Part shown: positions 47,600-58,146 of the stretch, one piece after another
Layout: each line of letters starts with the position of its first letter
Numbering within the stretch: the stretch's first letter is position 1
NCBI GenBank assembly: GCA_003255065.1
Contig: QAOA01003631.1
Location: 1,145,665 to 1,209,664 of the forward strand
DNA length: 64,000 bases
Direction of reading: 5' to 3'
From: Cercis canadensis
Taxonomy: Eukaryota > Streptophyta > Magnoliopsida > Fabales > Fabaceae
The notes under the pieces: model-generated
The model's database searches: none
What the model was told of the DNA's origin: nothing
Seen by the model: the letters and a program-made list of their open reading frames with translations, nothing else
Position numbers and translations under genes: made by a program

Positions 47600-47745
47600 T
47601 TGTGGTCTAAATTAATTGTTATTAATTAATGTTAAGATGCTCAAGGCCCCTAGTTCGAAACTAGGTGACGTGCCGTTTCGGCTAATGGAATGAACTCAAC
47701 CAATTGTCAGGTTTTTAAATTGAAAGCATGGGCTAACTTTTTTGG
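47600..47745 (+). mobile_element. Degenerate tRNA-derived SINE remnant
   Basis: CCTAGTTCGAAACTAGG (47649-47665) folds exactly like a tRNA T arm: a 5 bp stem around a 7-base TTCGAAA loop, which is a box B. GTTAAGATGCTCAAGG just upstream resembles the end of a SINE box A and its follow-on. A T run near 47740 could be the tail. The 5' half is badly decayed, and no acceptor or anticodon arms exist, so it is not a tRNA gene. Confidence 0.4.
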
Positions 47746-48660
47746 TAAAAAAACAGGTCGTTTTGTAAGTTGCAGCCTGGAGAAGATGAGGGAAACTGGA
47801 AATTTTGGACCACTGCCATTTAGTGTGTAGAGAGGTATGCATCAATGCATGGGTATGCAAGCAAGAGTAATGTTAATTATGACGGCTTTTGTCTTTTTTC
47901 TTGAATAATAAGCTTTAATTACCTATATGCTGGTAACTTCCCAACACTGAACAGGCTCAGAAATAAGAATCTAATAAAAAAAAAAAAAAGTCATTTTTTT
48001 TTTTATATTTATATAATATATTATATTATATAAAAATAGTTAATATATAAATTATATGTGTATAAATAAATTATTTTTAAATTTATTTAAAAATTAAAAT
48101 AAAATATATTTTATATTCAATAAAATATATTTTATATCTAATAAAATATAAAAATTATATATATTTATCACATTAATATAATATAACATACTTATATAAT
48201 ATTATAAAATTATAAAAAAAAAAATTAAAATCAGAATTGATCTTAAGTTAAGGCAGAAGGTTTACATAGCACCAGAAGAGTCGAAACTGAAAAGTGAAAA
48301 CAGAAGTCTCTTACGTTTTGCACCGAAAGGCCCACGTGAATAGTAGACCATGAAATTCCTCCGAAATAATTTTAAGTGGACCCCACAGTTTAGAACAGAA
48401 AAGTTTAACTCTTCCTCTAATTTTATGGGGATAAGGGGCAAAATACAAAAGTGGGGACTGGGAAAGGAGACAGACAAATTCTTTTGACCATCGTCCGGGA
48501 CTCTAGGCTGATGAATGACTTTAATAATGTATTTTGAAATTTTAATTTTATAAAAATCATATTTTTTAAATATTTTTTATATTTATTGTAGTTATTATTT
48601 TTCAGTATTATATCATTTTATAAAAAAAAAATTAGTAATACAATTGTATATATTAGGACA

Positions 48661-48905
48661 CACTACAAAAATGATGTTATTTAAAAAATGATGACACAAT
48701 ATTTAAATGACATCACTATAAAAATAACACAATAAACTCAATTAGAGATATTGTGTTACCTAACTACAAATTTTAACTATATAAGAGAAAAGCAGAAAAT
48801 TAAAATTAAATATCACAATTAAACTTATTGCGTCACTCTTTATAGTGACGCCATTTAAATAATGACATCACTTATATATAATTATGTCATCGATGATCCT
48901 AGCTT
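48661..48905. mobile_element. Remnant of a CACTA-type element end
   Basis: CACTACAAAAATGATG at 48661 matches the terminal sequence of plant CACTA (En/Spm) elements. It is followed by subterminal-style repeats in both orientations: ATGACATCAC twice, AACACAATA with its inverted partner ATTGTGTTA, and the perfect hairpin GCGTCACT-CTTTAT-AGTGACGC near 48830. No matching opposite end or transposase was found, so this would be a deleted copy. Confidence 0.45.
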
Positions 48906-50616
48906 CTTTCTATGATAATTGTAGAATTAAAATTTTAAAATGCATTATTAAAATTAATGACCACGCAGTCAAAATTCCATAAAAGTAAATAAAAACTTTA
49001 TAAAATAGCTGTTTTTTTTTTTCCCACGGACCAAATCTAAAATGATAAAAAACAATTATTAATATCAAATGTGTATTCAGTCTTGATTTTAAAGAATACA
49101 ATCACTGAATCTTATCTAAATTTTTTTTATCCTGAATAAGAAAGTGACCTCGCACTTACAACAAAAAGTTTCGTCTCATTTTTATTGGGCTAAACAAACG
49201 GGTTTTTCATATCATTTTATTTGTGAAATTCGGGTAATTGGAGAGTGAGCAAATTACATACAAGTAAGAAGACATCATGGTCCCCGGGCCAATGGGAGGC
49301 GTGCCCGATTGTTGAAAGTTGAGAAAGAGAGGAGAGGCGAGGAGTGAAAAATCATAAATGGCAAGGGGGGGGAGGGGGAACTGGTAAAGGGTTTTGAAAG
49401 TTGAAACGGAGAAAACCTCTTCACTTTTTGAAACTCCGTAGTCCAAATCCAAAGTCCAAACAGCAAACAAGGCACACTATCTGTCTTCCGAGATTTGAGC
49501 TTACGAGTTTTGAGTTCTGACTGACCTTAGTAAGTGACTTGGTCTGGTTAAAGATATGAAGCTGCCAAAAAGTACTCAGTTCCGTCACCAGTCATCACCC
49601 TTTAACAAATCCAACATGCTTTCTCTATGTGTCTGTTTCTTTCTCCTTTTTTCTGGTTGAGTGTATCGTACATTCGTACTGCAGTTTTCAAATTTCAAGA
49701 TTCTTATCTGACCTGAGCAGCTGAGCACAAAAGCCAAAACAAACCCAAAGCAAAATTTTCCCGCCCTTGCTCTATCACAGTCACTCAAACAAGCGTCCAT
49801 GTTCGGAAACAGATTCAACCAATCTCCCACAAATACAATGATTCCCTCGCATAGTACTTACTTACATCACATAGTTATCCTCACGTTTCACATTCTCTAC
49901 ATCTCTAGTGTCTAAACTAATAGACCCGACTAAATCAAACTCAAGCAACTCAATTCATTTAATTTTTTTTAAAAGCTCAAACATTATAAACTACCAAAAA
50001 GCAAAACATCCCACTATGTTTTTTTTTTTAGATAAAAATTCTTCTAAGTCTATACACGAATTAATAATTTAATATGCATATAAATGCCAGATCTAAGGAA
50101 GGCACAAATATCAATTAAACCGAATAATGTAGCATACCAAGGCTCATGGTTTGTTTATGTTGCCTGTCGCTCATGGTTTGTTTAACTATGTTGCCTGTCA
50201 CTCTGCTCCCTTGGCTGCATTGCTTTGCACTCCTACATTTCTGCCCCCCTAAAAACAGCAGGTTTAAGAAAACATTTTTGCTCTGGGATTTTCATTGCAC
50301 GAATATTAAATACTAAATATCTGTCTTTCAGCGCCATCCATGGCACATGTCTACTTAGATAGTTACTTAGAATAAAAAATGTCCATTTACATACCCAAGT
50401 ATAAACAATTTTAAATGTTACATTGAGATTTCTGTTTGACTAAACGAGAATAGGCTCAAACATTAATTGGTATATCTGGAGCTCGCGCCCTGCCTTAACT
50501 TGGAGAGTATACATATTTTTTACCACTTGTTGATGACCCGGTTGATTGAGATGGCGTTCTAAGCACCCTGTGCCGACAGATATGAATATGATCAGTAATA
50601 GATTCGATTGCTAAAT

Positions 50617-50750
50617 ATCATGTGATTTAACAGTTTGTCATACCAAAAAGAAGAAGTAGTTTCTTCACAACTAAAACAGAAACAAAATTCTGGTAACTGA
50701 TACCAAACTTTTGTATTATCATGTGATTTAACAGTTTGGCATACCAAAAA
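50617..50750. repeat. 33 bp direct repeats downstream of MHF1
   Basis: The sequence starting ATCATGTGATTTAACAGTTT occurs at 50617-50649 and again at 50718-50750 with a single mismatch (TTTGTCAT versus TTTGGCAT), 101 bp apart. A shorter imperfect tandem (TCATGGTTTGTTTA...TTGCCTGTC) lies at about 50146-50202. Both are probably in or just after the MHF1 3' untranslated region. Confidence 0.85.
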
Positions 50751-50776
50751 CTTCCAATGTGTATCAAGCACATGCA

Positions 50777-52113
50777 CTAAGAGTTTGCTTTGTCTTCCTT
50801 TCTGGCTGCGTTTTTTCGCTTCCTCTCAGATTGTGGATCTTTTGCTTTTAAATCATTGGAGAAGGCCCTCAATAAGGTACACAAATGTTCATTTCGATGT
50901 GCTGAAATCAAATTACAGAAGGTATAGAAGTGAAACATAATCAGGTAATAGTCAATTTAACAACTCAGCAGGTAATGTGATATCATTGATGAAAAGATGA
51001 AAATTTTGAAAAGAGAGAGAGAGTGAGAATCATTCTCCCGGCAAACTTGGGAAGTTTACTGAAGTTCACCTGAAAGTATGACATCTTCCATGTTTACAGA
51101 TTTACGATTTGCATGCTGTGCAAATAGTTCAAGATCCTTAGCCAGCTGCTCTGCTTACATAACAGTAGTTTAGATTTCAGAAATTCAAGTGAGAATATTA
51201 TCTGAAAATGACTAACACTCGCAAGTATTCTATATCATGCAACAAGTTCACCTTAATATTTCATGTCCTTGGATGAAAAGTCTAAAGGTGACTATAGACA
51301 AACAATGTAAAGAATCTGGTCCAAAATCTATGTCACTAAATAACTCTTTCCTCCCCAACAATCTACCACATCCGAGATATCCTAATCACTTATATAAGAA
51401 TACTATAAGCCAAAACTGACATGAGCTCATATGGACTTGTAATCATCAATCAGATTCATCAATGAGCATACCGATCAGTGGAGTGCAGAATATTGGTGTA
51501 ATTACTCTAATTTTCGAGCATTAAATTGAATATTCCATAGGTTTTGATTCTAAAGTAAGATAAAGGTACCAAGCAACTAAGCAAATCAGTTAAACTTAAA
51601 CCACAAATTATTTTCTGCGGCCAAAACAGAAACAGATTAAGCATAAAATCATTTTAAATCCGTAGAGCGATATGGTACCCGTATACTTAAAGGCCAAATC
51701 AGCGATGCAAGCGATTACCACTTCTGATACTTCCATGCCGTTTCTCTTTGCTGCGCAATGCATCAAACACGAGAGACACAGGAGTTAGGAGCTCAAAGAT
51801 TTTTCGGTCTTCTCAATTAAAGGAAATAAAAGGTGAACCAACCCAATATAACCATAATTCCAATGCCACTGACGAATATTTTTGGCTAGTATTATAAGTA
51901 GATTGAGATTTTCATGTTCCGTTGTCATTTGATTTTTTAGAACCCGGTTTTCTTAGCTAGGTAAATAAAAGGCAAAACAATGGGTCAGAGAATTCAACCT
52001 TCGGCTTCGGCGATAGGGATAGCGGAGAGCCTGAATCTATCTCTCAAAATCTGGGTTTCGGGGTCGTTTGCCTCTCTTTCCACTTCGCTGGTTCCATCAA
52101 CGCCTCCTTCCAT
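50777..52113 (-). CDS. MHF1: MHF1 / CENP-S histone-fold protein
   Basis: Small histone-fold protein that pairs with MHF2 (CENP-X). In plants MHF1 supports the FANCM helicase in limiting meiotic crossovers and repairing DNA; elsewhere the pair also sits at kinetochores. Four exons: 52113-51999, 51750-51679, 51153-51070, 50901-50777 (396 nt, 131 residues). The product starts MEGGVDGTSEVEREANDPET. It then has the histone fold: ILRDRFRLSAIPIAEAEAKR, VSEVVIACIADLAFKYTAEQ, AKDLELFAQHANRKSVNMED and VILSAHRNEHLCTLLRAF. It ends in a basic tail (PQSERKRKNAARKEDKANS) likely to act in nuclear import or DNA binding. All introns are phase 1 and GT-AG. The length matches the family. Confidence 0.93.
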
Positions 52114-53897
52114 TGCCAACTCCTTTCGATTCTGGCGCCTTGTTTTGCTGGCTTTTGTATTTGTTGGAGGGAATTCGGGAAAATTGGGAAAATAGAAAAT
52201 GGGCTTCTAATTGGACCTCTCAGTAGTTGAAGAGAATGTACGCGAAGCAAATACTGGGCTTCAAGCCCACATTCTAGCCCACGACCAAACCCTCGGGAAG
52301 AACAACTGAAGAATTAACAACTTACTATGTATGCTCCAGCGATTGAGCCCAAAAGCCTCTTACATATGTAAGGCATGCAAATTAAGACCTCACCCACATT
52401 GCCCCTCACCGACAATAAAAATCCTCTTTTTATTAGGGAAAAAAAAATCTTACCTAATTCTCCACATAAGTAGATTACCCAAAGAAAAAATTAACAAAAA
52501 AAAGTCTGTTATTAATTCAATAAAAAGAGGTCAATGACTTACGGGTTAGTGGCATCTCTTTTAATTATAGGAATAGAAAATTGATATCAAGAATTTGATT
52601 TNTGACTTACGGTTAGTGGCATCTCTTTTAATTATAGGAATAGAAAATTGATATCAAGAATTTGATTTCCACTATGTACTCTCCTCATATGTCTTTGATG
52701 ACTTGTGTTCTCTTATTAAAAAAAAAAAAAACCTCAATAGAAAGAGAAAGAAATAAAATCTCTAATAAAGGTTATGTGGGTGGTACCAATTAACTAACTC
52801 AAGAGCCTTATATATTGGCCATAAATGCCATCTAGCAATGAATTTGGAAGAAAGAATGAAAATGGGATTTGAAAATCCTTTCTGTCTCCCATCTTGATAA
52901 GATATTGCTCATGAGGCAAGAATATGGACAAATTGTTCATATGGAGGCCTATGAATGATATAGATAGACTAACAAAAACACTAGTAATTAGTAAATTCAT
53001 GAAGATGCCTTGAATGAGTGTTATTTATTAGTTGATTTATATTCATTCTGTTATCCGCATTCTTAGATGGTTTTTATTTGTCTTTTGTACTTTTTTCTTT
53101 TATTATTATTATTTATTTATTTCAAACCCTTGAAAAAAGTTAATAACTTGAAAATTAATAAGGCACAAGACCCTTTAAATTGACGCCATTTTCTTCATCC
53201 TCCCCCCTTTGTTCTCACTCTTAATATATATTTTCCATCCACGTGGAATGAATCATGCGTTGATAGTTTATTTTTCAATTTTTTTTGTTTGGCTCAATAT
53301 ATTGAGCAATTTGTTAGCTGGTTGTCTGTTACTTCTGCATTTTCAGATTAGTTCCTTTTCAAACCTTTTGCGTGAGATATGCTTTTATTTAATTTCCAAA
53401 ACCATTATGCCTATGCGGGGCACTGTAATTTATTATACCACTTTTACCATCTACAATTTAACGTATATACCATTTAATTCGGGTAGTATATATATATAAA
53501 GTAAATTACTATTTTATATGGTAATGCTTAATTTTTTTTTTCACTAGAGATAGAATTACATTACAAATTTGATTCTTAATTTGGTTAACCCTCCTCTTAC
53601 GGTTTATAATAATGGCTAAGAGTAAAGGCGCCGTTGACTTTCTGAAAGAACATTTTTGTTCTTTTTGTTGGCAGAGTGAATCGCCCCTTACTTGAAGGAA
53701 GAGGGAACCCCTATTATTGTGTGTCCAAATAAGTGACTCTCGTATTTGGCCACTGAATCACAAGAGATTAGGTTCATTTTAAAGTCACCTACAGCAAAAA
53801 AAAAACACCAGGCTATGTCTATGACTTTAAATTCATATTACCTTGATTCTCTAAGCGATTATTCTAGTTCTTTGCGTGCCACAACAGTGACAAGTTC
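52114..53897. other. Spacer between MHF1 and the trihelix gene
   Basis: The two genes are transcribed away from each other, so both promoters lie here. It includes the N-centred duplication listed separately. No gene is visible; the plus-strand frame 53746-54054 overlaps the trihelix start in another frame and is a shadow. Confidence 0.5.
52535..52672. repeat. ~68 bp direct duplication around a single N
   Basis: 52535-52603 and 52605-52672 are the same sequence (starting TGACTTACGG) except for one missing G in the second copy. The N at 52604 joins them. As at 986-1397, this looks like two overlapping contig ends that were not merged. Confidence 0.88.
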
Positions 53898-55571
53898 ATG
53901 GAACCAGAAGCAGAGAAAACATGCGAAAACTCTAATTCTCCACCTACGCCAGTTGGAAAACCACAAACAGAGGTTGACAATGACACGAGCAATGAAAGAA
54001 CCAAAGCCACAAGACACCCTCGATGGACCAGATGGGAAACAATTGTTCTCGTAGAGGCTAAGAAAGTGATCGAGAATGGGGGAAAACGGGCTTGCACATA
54101 CACATCAGCCTCTGGGTCTATTCAGTTTGAACCAAAATGGGATTTGGTCTCATCGTTCTGTGAACAACAGGGTGTGAACAGAGGACCTGTTCAGTGTCGA
54201 AAAAGATGGAGCAATCTTCTCAGCGATTTCAAGAAAATCCAGAAATGGGAGTCAGATATAAAGGTGGAGGCTGAATCGTTCTGGGTGATGAGAAACGATG
54301 AAAGGAGAGAAAGGAAGTTGCCAGGTTTCTTTGATAGGGAGGTGTTCAATGTGTTAGACGGAAAGGTATCTACGGCTGCGGCTTTTCCCTTGGCACGGAT
54401 CAAAACGACATCAAGAGCAAAGAATGCTGATGGAGAAGATGGTGAAGATGAGGAGGAGGCTGAAGCCATTGTTGACAGTGAGAAAAAGGGTTGGACTTGG
54501 AGCACAGAGGAGGAAACCATTGAAACAAAAACTGCTACAAAGAAAGTCACCACTCTCGATGTACCAGGTACCAAGGAAACAATCACGGCTGGCACCGCTC
54601 CACTGCCTAATTCAGGTTAGTAATTATTGATTAACTGGAATTACAGTCGATTAGTATTGCTCAAAATTGAATACTGAGTCTAAAAATTACAATTTTCTTG
54701 CTGTTATTTTGATCTGTAAATTGTGGATTAGAATAGTTGTTTTAGCGAGAGTCGCTGGTGTGGTGATCAGCCTTTAATTTAACATGACCTGGTTAATTAA
54801 ATCTGTTGAGTATGTTTTATTCTTTGTTTGTTTCTTCGAATCTGATTCACATTGTATAATCAAGTATGTTAGCCAATCAGAGCGAATTATTTTATTACCA
54901 AGGCATTCATAATATCTCTATCGAGTTTTCTGAGTCCATGCTTCCCAAGTATTAATAATGAAGAAGCAGCTTCACTGGTTTTGGCTTGTTTATTATTATG
55001 GCTGCAGTCTTTTTCATTTTAGAGGATTGACAGGGGTGACCTCTTGGAATATAATTTTCCACAGAAAAAAGAATACTATTTTCATTAGAAAGATCATGTG
55101 TTAGTTTTGACCTGGTGAAGATGTTGCAAAATTGCAATGCATCAAGCCATTCATGTGAAAAATATAGCTTTAGTTAGAGATCGTTAGGCATTATTTATCC
55201 AAGACCTCTCCTTGAATGCATATTTTGTTTGATAAATGGTTCAACAGTACTTAAAGAACCCAAGCATTGATTCACTTTTATTGCAATCTCAAGGAAATTA
55301 CCCAGATTCAGATTATAGGAGAGAACCAGTGTCACAAGAGGGAAGCAAGAGAAAGCGATTGCCACCAGAGAATTGTGAGGACACCACAAATTTCAGCAAT
55401 CAGTTTATCAAAGTACTAAGGAGGAATAGTGACACAGTGAATGCCCAACTTGGAGCTCAGAACATGAATTACCAACTGGCTAGGGACCAGCAGAAAGAGC
55501 AATCAGACAGCTTAGTTGCTGCCCTTGGCAAGCTCACAGATGCTCTCATAAAAATTGCTGACAAGCTATGA
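53898..55571 (+). CDS. ASR3: Trihelix transcription factor, ASR3-like
   Basis: Myb/SANT-like trihelix DNA-binding protein. Arabidopsis ASR3 is a repressor phosphorylated by MPK4 that damps immune gene expression; that this is its orthologue is inferred from sequence. Two exons: 53898-54615 and 55294-55571 (996 nt, 331 residues). The trihelix domain lies at about 37-150: HPRWTRWETIVLVEAKKVIE, FEPKWDLVSSFCEQQGVNRG, PVQCRKRWSNLLSDFKKIQK and SFWVMRNDERRERKLPGFFD. An acidic patch (DGEDGEDEEEAEA) follows. The second exon encodes a basic cluster (GSKRKRL) and a C-terminal coiled coil (VNAQLGAQNMNYQLARDQQK) ending KIADKL, for pairing. The acceptor before 55294 was chosen because it alone restores the phase; the AACAG acceptor at 55247 gives a stop after seven codons. 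Reading on into the intron hits TAG at once. Confidence 0.9.
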
Positions 55572-56033
55572 TTGAAATCACAAGAAATGGTTATCTTTTT
55601 CTTTTCCCCCTCCTTTTAATTTGTATTCATCAGTTTTTCTCTCCATATCATTCATCCAGATGAACCAAGAGAGAGTTTATGTTTTTTCATTTAGTGAATT
55701 AGCATTTATTTAAGACAATTTCTGTTTCCAATTGTTAGCATACTGTGCTTTACTTTACTTGAGAACTCTACTATAAAACAATATCAGCAATCATACAGCA
55801 GTAAACTTCTTTTTTTTGTTCGGTCAGAGTTACTAACTCTAGTAGAATTCAACTCATACCATGCATCTCTCTCAAAAGCTTCAGCGTAACATTTTAGTTC
55901 AAACTCAAACTCTCTACAAGGACAAAATAGATATTGGTACATGGGTACAGTATGTTTAGTGTAAAAAAATAAGGCCTTACAATTTACATAAGGAGTAGAA
56001 TAAGCAAAACTGACCTCCCAAGTCCCATACTCA
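55572..56033. other. Convergent 3' ends of the trihelix and CHLM genes
   Basis: Only 462 bp separate the two stop codons, so the two 3' untranslated regions may overlap. No other gene is visible. Confidence 0.6.
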
Positions 56034-57193
56034 CTACAGAGGAACAGCCTCAACAAGCCTAGCAAAGTAAAACTGAGTGGTGACTAAGCCTCGCTTCCTT
56101 ATTTTCCACCCAACCTTCTGCAACGCCCTCTCTACATCCGCTTCTGAGTGGAGATACGCTCTTGTTGCCTTTGAAGGCCCTGGGAACAACTCTCCAACCC
56201 TCTTTAATAGATCATAATAAAACGTTTTTGGGGCAAAACTCAGAATCAATCGGTTCTTGGCCAATGATGCAAGGTGCCCAATCATTGCATCTGCCTTACT
56301 CTGGGGGTAATGAATCAGAACATCTAGGCAGATCACTGTGTCATACTTGCCATCTAAGCTCTCCAAATCCTTCACTTCAAACTTTGGCATTACTGGTTCT
56401 GCTGAGACCCCATCTTTGCTGCTTACAAGTTGTTCTTTTGCCTGCATACAATAGAAAAAAACTATATAAGCAAACAAGAAGTAAATTCATTTAAAAAAAA
56501 AATTCCTCTTTTTCCCTAAACAATTGGTCCAGAAAAAGTCAATGATTGATAAGAATTTGATCACATTTGCTAAAAGCCGTTACGACAGTTATAAAGGCGG
56601 TTATTTAGGCAGCTAACCTGTTTCTCAGCCTCAGCTACCATAGCAGCGGAGATATCGCTAGAGTATACAATGGCGCCCTCTTTTGCAAGCGGGATAGAGA
56701 GAGAACCAGTGCCGCAACCAGCGTCACAAATTGTGACCCCTTGAAGCGAACCTTCATCTTTCAGCATCTGAAGGGTGTTCTCAACAGTCTTGGAGTGGCC
56801 AAGTCTAATGTCCCTCTGAACCCTGTTAACATCGTCGGTTTCTCCGTAAATTTTCTTCCACCTCTGGAAACCGTTGTTATTGAAGTAATCCTTCACAACC
56901 TCCTTGTCGCCACCGCCGACTTCCTCGGCCTGGAGGCGCCGCCGCTTCTCAGGATCAGCAACAGAGAGCACGGCAGCAAGAGCCGCAACGGAGCCTCCAC
57001 CAATGACGGCGATGGTTGTTCCATCGATTGCTCCGGAAACATCGGCTGCGGTGGTTGTTGAGAGAGGTGGAATGGCAAATGCAGTTGGGAATGTGGATCG
57101 TTTTTGACTGGATGGTGACGGAGAGAATCTAGGGAAGGAATCGATTCTGTTTGGGAGAAAAAGGGGAGACGACAAGGCCGCTGAATAGGCCAT
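56034..57193 (-). CDS. CHLM: Mg-protoporphyrin IX methyltransferase, chloroplast
   Basis: Chlorophyll-biosynthesis enzyme that moves a methyl group from S-adenosylmethionine to magnesium protoporphyrin IX, giving the monomethyl ester. It acts at plastid envelope and thylakoid membranes. Two exons: 57193-56618 and 56441-56034 (984 nt, 327 residues; Arabidopsis CHLM is a little over 300). Residues 1 to about 60 are Ser/Pro-rich without acidic residues until D51, a typical transit peptide. A short hydrophobic segment follows (AVIGGGSVAALAAVL). The methyltransferase core begins with VVKDYFNNNGFQRWKKIYGE. SAM motif I is ICDAGCGTGSLSIPLA, then SDISAAMVAEAEK, DTVICLDVLIHYPQ, RLILSFAPKTFYYDLLKRVG and a C-terminal RGLVTTQFYFARLVEA. 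Its promoter is shared with, or close to, that of the divergent alpha-mannosidase gene about 950 bp away. Confidence 0.97.
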
Positions 57194-57384
57194 AGTGTTT
57201 TTCTCTCACCGGCCGGCGAGGGTAATGGGAGTATGAAGACGTGCAAATTTGGTTGTTGATACATTATCCTGGATAAGATAGCATTCGAGCTTTCCCTGAT
57301 TCTCGTGGGTCCCGGTGTTTAAGACTTTGTTTGGAGCACCATTTATCGCTAACAACCCAAAGTTTTTCCTTTTCTTCGCCTATT

Positions 57385-57453
<69 letters not shown>

Positions 57454-58146
57454 TCTTCTCCTTCTTCCTATTTTCTTCCTCATTTTGGTCTAAACTCTAA
57501 AGACCTTTTTAGATAATTTTTTTTTAAATATGTATGAATTTTTTAATTCTATTAAAGTGCAAATCCAAACGAGCCCTTTATGGATTGAGGTTCTAACCAA
57601 TCACCAATATCCATACACATAGTTCAAAAGGACCGCGAAAACGTGGCAAGCCGCAACTGGCCGAATCCATGATGATACTAATTTATCTGTGCTCTCGGCG
57701 CGTACAGAGAAACTAACATTTAAAAAAGCTTTAGTAATTTACCGTTAACTTGCCCCGGCCAGTAACTGAAAGGTGAAGTAGCTCACATAGTGTAGTCACT
57801 GCTAACTGGAACAGCAAATAGTTGCGGAAAGAGACAAAGAAGGAAGGAGTCAAAGAGTCACATGCCAAAACTTGTTGGCATTGGAAACTCAAACCTTATC
57901 ATTACTAGCTTTTGCTCTGGATTCCCACTAAAACCCTAAACTGATAGTGATATTAGAACAAACATAAGCAAAAAGCCAAATAATAATTGCGGATCTTCCA
58001 GTGATATTGTTGCTTGGTCTTTTCCATCTTGCAAACTAAAATATAAACCCAATTAATCTTGTTCATGTATTTAGTTCACTTCTTCTCCTTCGTCACACTT
58101 AAAAAAGTGGTATTACATTGAAGCTAGCGGATGCTTGATTGCTTCA
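57194..58146. promoter_or_regulatory. Divergent intergenic region, CHLM and alpha-mannosidase
   Basis: The 953 bp between two head-to-head genes must hold both promoters. It is interrupted by a 65 bp T run (57387-57451). I could not assign a convincing TATA box to either gene. Confidence 0.4.
57387..57451. repeat. 65 bp poly(T) tract
   Basis: An uninterrupted run of 65 T, followed by a CT-rich tail to about 57490. On the minus strand it reads as a poly(A) tract. Its true length is uncertain because such runs are hard to sequence. Confidence 0.95.

Larger units (their letters stand above)
43501..50776. other. 7 kb gene-poor AT-rich stretch
   Basis: Apart from the elements listed separately I see no gene. 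Frames such as 45154-45393 (+), 46788-47024 (+), 48262-48477 (-) and 49585-49830 (-) lack any family signature. The block 49240-49850 is less AT-rich than the rest and may be a decayed gene end or promoter-like sequence. An N lies in a poly(A) context near 46163. Confidence 0.45.

Noticed and set aside
47649..47665. tRNA gene
   Set aside because: Only a T-arm-like hairpin is present; no acceptor stem, D arm or anticodon arm.
54191..54595. 134-codon antisense frame
   Set aside because: Exact antisense of the acidic and basic region of the trihelix gene; Ser/Val-rich shadow.
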